In this document: positions 59,594 through 64,000 of the stretch, in pieces | Numbering within the stretch: position 1 is the first letter of the stretch | How the letters are laid out: every line of letters begins with the position of its first letter | Source of the DNA: Aquariibacter albus | GTDB lineage: Bacteria > Pseudomonadota > Gammaproteobacteria > Burkholderiales > Burkholderiaceae_C | Length of the DNA stretch: 64,000 bases | NCBI RefSeq assembly: GCF_014145335.1 | Contig: NZ_JACIVI010000001.1 | Coordinates: 62,001-126,000, forward strand | Direction: 5' to 3' | Position numbers and translations under genes: made by a program | Notes under the pieces: model-generated | What the model was told of the DNA's origin: nothing | The model's input: the letters and a program-made list of their open reading frames with translations, nothing else | Databases searched by the model: none

Positions 59594-60523
59594 ATGATCG
59601 TCTACGAACGGCCGAATGCGCTGCGTCTCTTCTTTGCGTTGCGTGGCTCCATCCTGCCGCGCATCGCCCCCAGCCTGCTGACCTGCACCCTGCTGGCGGT
59701 CGTCGTTACGCTCAGCCACGGCGTGCTTTTCCACTGGAAGATCACGCTGACGCCGGTGCCCTTCTCGCTGATCGGGCTGGCCCTGGCCATCTTCCTCGGC
59801 TTTCGCAACAGCACGGCCTACGACCGCTACTGGGAGGCGCGCGGGCTCTGGGGCCGGATGGTGCAGTCCTCGCGCACGCTTGCGCGCCAGTGGTTGAGTC
59901 TGGTGCGCCCGGCCGAGGACTCATCCGCCGGCCGGCAGGCCCATGGCGACTTCGTCCGCCGCTGCATCGCCCACGCCCACATGGTCCGCCACCAGCTGCG
60001 CGGCAGCACGCCCGGCCCGGAACTCGATGGCCTGCTCGATCCGCAGGAGATCGACGCCGCGCTGCGGCTGCGCCTGCCCAGCGAGGCCCTGTTGCGCCGC
60101 AATGCCGGCCTGCTCGGCCGCGCCCTGGAGGAAGGCCGGGTCGCTCCTGCGCTCGCGGCGGAGATTGATCGCTCGCTGACCGAGCTGACCCAGGCCCATG
60201 CTGGCTGCGAGCGCCTGCGCGGCACGCCGATCCCCTTCGCCTACATGCTCCTGCTGCACCGCACGGCCTACCTCTACTGCTTCCTGCTGCCCTTCGGCCT
60301 GATCGATCAGCTCGGCTTCATGACGCCCTTCGTGGTGGCCATCGTCGCCTACACCTTCTTCGGCCTCGACGCGCTCGGGGACGAGATCGAGCAGCCCTTC
60401 GGCCTGAGCGCGCACCATCTGCCGCTCGATGCGCTGTGTCGCGTCATCGAGATCGACCTTCGCGAGGCCCTGGGCGAACCGGCCCCGCCACCGCTCCAGG
60501 CCGTCGACGGCTGCCTGCGGTGA
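59594..60523 (+). CDS. Bestrophin-family channel protein
   Basis: A 309-residue membrane protein of the bacterial bestrophin (UPF0187/YneE) family. Typical pieces are LIGLALAIFLGFRNSTAYDRYWEAR near 58-82 and ALGDEIEQPFGLSAHHLPLD near the end (the Glu/Asp gate region). These form pentameric ion channels in the inner membrane. The ATG at 59594 gives the family's length. Confidence 0.88.
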   Translation: MIVYERPNALRLFFALRGSILPRIAPSLLTCTLLAVVVTLSHGVLFHWKITLTPVPFSLIGLALAIFLGFRNSTAYDRYWEARGLWGRMVQSSRTLARQWLSLVRPAEDSSAGRQAHGDFVRRCIAHAHMVRHQLRGSTPGPELDGLLDPQEIDAALRLRLPSEALLRRNAGLLGRALEEGRVAPALAAEIDRSLTELTQAHAGCERLRGTPIPFAYMLLLHRTAYLYCFLLPFGLIDQLGFMTPFVVAIVAYTFFGLDALGDEIEQPFGLSAHHLPLDALCRVIEIDLREALGEPAPPPLQAVDGCLR

Positions 60524-60550
60524 GGCAGCGTCCGGGGCCCGGACGAAGAA

Positions 60551-60582
60551 AACCCCGCCGGGCCATGCAGCCGGGCGGGGTT
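60551..60582. terminator. Bidirectional terminator between bestrophin and rpmG
   Basis: AACCCCGCC (60551-60559) and GGCGGGGTT (60574-60582) pair exactly. TTTCTCTT follows on the plus strand and GGTTTTCTTC on the minus strand. It serves both converging transcripts. Confidence 0.85.
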
Positions 60583-60626
60583 TCTCTTGGCCTGCTTCGC
60601 GGCGCTGCGCAGGCAGCGCCCGGGCA

Positions 60627-60797
60627 TCACTTCAGCTTCACTTCCTTGTAGGCCACGTGCTTGCGGGCCTTGGGATCGAACTTCGAAAACTCCAGCTTCT
60701 CGGGCGTGGTCTTCTTGTTCTTGGTGGTGGTGTAGAAGTGGCCGGTGCCCGCGGTGGACTCCAGCTTGATCTTTTCGCGTCCGCCTTTGGCTGCCAT
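60627..60797 (-). CDS. rpmG: 50S ribosomal protein L33
   Basis: A 56-residue ribosomal protein. It starts [19 protein letters not shown] and ends [10 protein letters not shown], as in proteobacterial L33. The zinc-binding cysteines of the C+ form are absent. AGGAG lies 7 nt before the ATG. It follows rpmB by 40 nt on the same strand, the standard order. Confidence 0.96.
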   Translation of the reverse strand: MAAKGGREKIKLESTAGTGHFYTTTKNKKTTPEKLEFSKFDPKARKHVAYKEVKLK

Positions 60798-60837
60798 GGC
60801 TAGCTCCTAATCTCAGCGTGATGGTTGGGGATGCGGC

Positions 60838-61071
60838 TCAGAGCTCGCCCTTGGCGCGCAGCTCGGCGACGACCTGGTCGATGCCGACCTTGTCGATCAG
60901 CCGCAGCGCGGCGCCGCTGATGCGCAGGCGCACCCAGCGGTTCTCGGTCTCCAGCCAGAAGCGGCGGTACTGCAGGTTGGGCAGGAACCGACGCTTGGTC
61001 TTGTTGTTGGCGTGGGAGACGTTGTTCCCGACCATCGGGCGCTTGCCCGTGACTTGACAGACGCGTGCCAT
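60838..61071 (-). CDS. rpmB: 50S ribosomal protein L28
   Basis: A 77-residue ribosomal protein beginning [20 protein letters not shown], with [16 protein letters not shown] typical of L28. GGAGAAG precedes the ATG. It is first in the rpmB-rpmG unit. Confidence 0.97.
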   Translation of the reverse strand: MARVCQVTGKRPMVGNNVSHANNKTKRRFLPNLQYRRFWLETENRWVRLRISGAALRLIDKVGIDQVVAELRAKGEL

Positions 61072-61318
61072 GACGCTTCTCCGATCTGTGTTTCGAATCG
61101 ACCTGCAGAGCAGGACCCGCCCCCATCGGCGGCCCTGATGTCGGCCCCTGCCTTCCCGGTTCGCCCGAAACGGGCGCCCCGATGGGGCGTTGCCGGTGCC
61201 TTGCGGCGCGTCCTGCTCGGGCTGCAAAGCCCGGGTCGGATTCCGACAAAAACGCGCATTATAGACAGGCCCGCGACACCGGGACAGCCCTGGCCGCGAG
61301 CCGCCCCCTGCGCGGGGC

Positions 61319-62434
<1,116 letters not shown>

Positions 62435-62548
62435 CTAGGGAGCGGCGTCCGACCGGCGCGTGACGCCGGGCTATCGCGGCGATCGCCTTCGCCCCGCTCC
62501 GGCGGACCGCCCCTGTTCTTCTCTTGTCCGCCCCTGGGAGTGCCAATC

Positions 62549-63217
62549 GTGGCCATGCTGTCCAACCTCGATCTGATCCGCCGCGTGCCCCTGTTTGCCG
62601 CGCTTTCGTCCGACCAGGCCCGTCTCGTTGCCGAGGCGGTCGTCAAGCGTCGCTACAAGCGCGGCGAGGCCATCGTCCGCCAGGGCGAGCAGGACAGCGC
62701 GCTCTACATCCTGCTGACCGGCCGCGCCCGGGTCGTCACTGTGGGGGCGCGCGGCCGCGAGGTCATCCTGGCCGTGCTGCAGCCCGGCCAGCATCTGGGC
62801 GAGATGAGCCTGATCGACAAGGCCCCGCATTCAGCCACCGTGCGGGCCGAACTGCCCTCGGACGTCCTCCTCCTCGACCAGGCCACTTTCCAGCGCTGCC
62901 TGCCCGAGGCGGGCAACCTTGCCCACGGCGTCCTGCGTGGCCTGGTCGAGCGCCTGCGCGCGGCCGATCGCCAGATCGAATCGCTGGCCCTGCTGGATGT
63001 CTACGGCCGCGTCGCCCGCTCGCTGATCGACATGGCCGAGGACGGCGGCGACTTCAAGCGCATCCGCCACAAGGTCTCGCGCCAGGATCTGGCCAAGGTC
63101 GTCGGCGCCTCGCGCGAGATGGTCAGCCGCGTGATGAAGGATCTGGAGGTGCGTGGCTACATCGAGACCCAGGCCGACGGCTCGGTCAATCTGCGCGAGC
63201 GCCTGGCCCGCGCCTGA
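62549..63217 (+). CDS. Crp/Fnr-family transcription regulator
   Basis: A 222-residue regulator. The cyclic-nucleotide-binding-type domain (about 10-125) has GEAIVRQGEQDSALYILLTGRA and LGEMSLIDKAPHSATVRA, and no FNR-type cysteine cluster. The helix-turn-helix (about 165-200) has RQDLAKVVGASREMVSRVM, with the RExxxR pattern that in CRP reads GTGA. The GTG at 62549 is 8 nt after GGAG. The ATG at 62555 is 14 nt after it. The effector is unknown. Confidence 0.88.
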   Translation: MAMLSNLDLIRRVPLFAALSSDQARLVAEAVVKRRYKRGEAIVRQGEQDSALYILLTGRARVVTVGARGREVILAVLQPGQHLGEMSLIDKAPHSATVRAELPSDVLLLDQATFQRCLPEAGNLAHGVLRGLVERLRAADRQIESLALLDVYGRVARSLIDMAEDGGDFKRIRHKVSRQDLAKVVGASREMVSRVMKDLEVRGYIETQADGSVNLRERLARA

Positions 63218-63261
63218 GGTCGGCGGCCGGCCCGCGCGGGGGCTTCGGCCACAATCCGCGC

Positions 63262-64000
63262 ATGAGTTTTCCCCTCGGATCGCTGGGGGCCGCCCCCGCT
63301 GCGGCGGAGTCCGCGGGCGCCTCGCCCGCCTCGCGTGCCCGACGCCCCTTGCTGCGTGTCTTCGGCCTGATTGCCCTGTTCTGGCTGGCCCTGGCCCTGG
63401 GCAGCCACAGCCCGCTGGATGCGGCCTGGTCCACCTCCGGTGAGGGGGGCGGGGCGGTCCGCAACCAGGCCGGGGTGATGGGCGCCTGGCTGGCCGACCT
63501 GCTGCTCTTCCTGTTCGGCCATTCGGCTTGGTGGCTGTTGCCGGTCGGCCTGCGCACGTTGCTGCGACGCACGCCGGGGTCCAGCCTGTCGACCCTGCTG
63601 GGCCTGGTCGCCCTGCTGGCCGCGAGCTGCGCGCTGGAATGGGCCCGCTTCTATCGCTTCGAGGCTGCGCTACCCGGTGCCCAGGGCGGCGGCGTGCTCG
63701 GGCTGATGCTGGGCCGGGGCGGTCTGACCGCCTTCGGCCACGCGGCCTCCGGCGCGCTGGGCATCGCCGTGCTGCTGGCCGCGCTGCCGCTGGCCCTGGG
63801 CTTTTCCTGGCTGCGGGTGGCCGAGGCCCTGGGCGCGGGCCTGGAGCGCCTGCGCGAGCACCGCCGCCACCGCGTCGAGCAGGCCGAGGATGCCCGCCTG
63901 GGCGAGCAGGCCCTGCGCGAGCGCGAGGTCGAGCTGGCCCTGGACCGCGAGCCCTCGCTGCCCGCCCTGCCGCCGATCGTGATCGACCCGCCCCCGCCCG
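63262..64000 (+). CDS. ftsK: DNA translocase FtsK, N-terminal part
   Basis: The window ends inside this gene after about 246 codons. The visible part has four hydrophobic helices (LLRVFGLIALFWLALALGS, VMGAWLADLLLFLFGHSAWW, STLLGLVALLAASCALEW, AASGALGIAVLLAALPLALG), the FtsK_4TM domain. A charged stretch (EHRRHRVEQAEDARLGEQAL) and a Pro-rich linker follow. FtsK anchors at the septum and pumps chromosome DNA. The motor domain lies beyond the window. Position after the trxB/crp-type pair fits the usual order. Confidence 0.9.
   Translation, partial: MSFPLGSLGAAPAAAESAGASPASRARRPLLRVFGLIALFWLALALGSHSPLDAAWSTSGEGGGAVRNQAGVMGAWLADLLLFLFGHSAWWLLPVGLRTLLRRTPGSSLSTLLGLVALLAASCALEWARFYRFEAALPGAQGGGVLGLMLGRGGLTAFGHAASGALGIAVLLAALPLALGFSWLRVAEALGAGLERLREHRRHRVEQAEDARLGEQALREREVELALDREPSLPALPPIVIDPPPP

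Overview
The window is about 64 kb of very GC-rich chromosomal DNA with strong G/C bias at third codon positions. It looks like a betaproteobacterium of the order Burkholderiales, in the Rubrivivax/Leptothrix/Ideonella neighbourhood. The reasons are the xseB-ispA-dxs cluster, trxB divergent from a Crp-type regulator next to ftsK, a TrpS with a C-terminal extension, DUF1415, DUF3717/DUF1289 and H-NS-type genes, and a PEP-CTERM protein. This placement is inference from gene content. I saw no rRNA or tRNA gene, CRISPR array, insertion sequence or prophage.

Positions 1-17000 hold a Flp/Tad pilus locus in two converging halves. The plus half carries a truncated FlgO-like gene, tadZ, tadA, a single gene joining TadB and TadC, a DUF192 gene and a PglL/O-antigen-ligase-like membrane protein. 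The minus half, read from 12.0 kb down to 6.7 kb, carries flp, tadV, a cysteine-rich TadE-like pseudopilin, cpaB/rcpC, a second ligase-like membrane protein and a coupled 27-residue membrane peptide. Upstream of flp there is a good sigma-54 promoter and two palindromes about 130-180 bp upstream of the predicted start. A sigma-54 activator/histidine kinase pair lies at 13.9-17.0 kb. Between flp and this pair is a 438-residue Leu/Pro/Ala/Asp-rich repetitive protein with no lysine, arginine or cysteine, which I cannot assign to any family. The secretin is not in the window and is probably upstream of position 1.

Positions 17-24.4 kb (minus strand) hold an SDR, an MFS exporter, a type II NADH dehydrogenase, a pseudouridine synthase overlapping a Tim44-like protein, a lower-GC PEP-CTERM protein and a double-PepSY periplasmic protein. 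Positions 24.8-29.3 kb (plus) hold three genes of a periplasmic quinoprotein-relay set (degenerate metallo-beta-lactamase fold, SoxYZ-like carrier, thioredoxin-like protein) and an ABC exporter. No quinoprotein dehydrogenase is visible nearby.

Positions 29.4-36.1 kb hold two small secreted proteins, an endonuclease/exonuclease/phosphatase-fold protein and two paralogous secreted beta-propeller (GH43-like) proteins with different N-terminal modules. These flank an FKBP isomerase and dusC. Positions 36.4-53.3 kb are mostly housekeeping and stress genes: M48 protease, sbcB, a four-gene overlapping cluster with a cupin, a Csp-like copper protein opposite a Spy-like protein with its own two-component system, trpS, an M50 protease, purN, usp, sseA, a DMT permease and a Rieske oxygenase. 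Positions 53.5-64 kb hold xseB-ispA-dxs, a 2OG oxygenase, a hydrolase, a GNAT, an H-NS-type protein, a bestrophin, rpmG-rpmB, trxB, a Crp-type regulator with a matching operator, and the start of ftsK.
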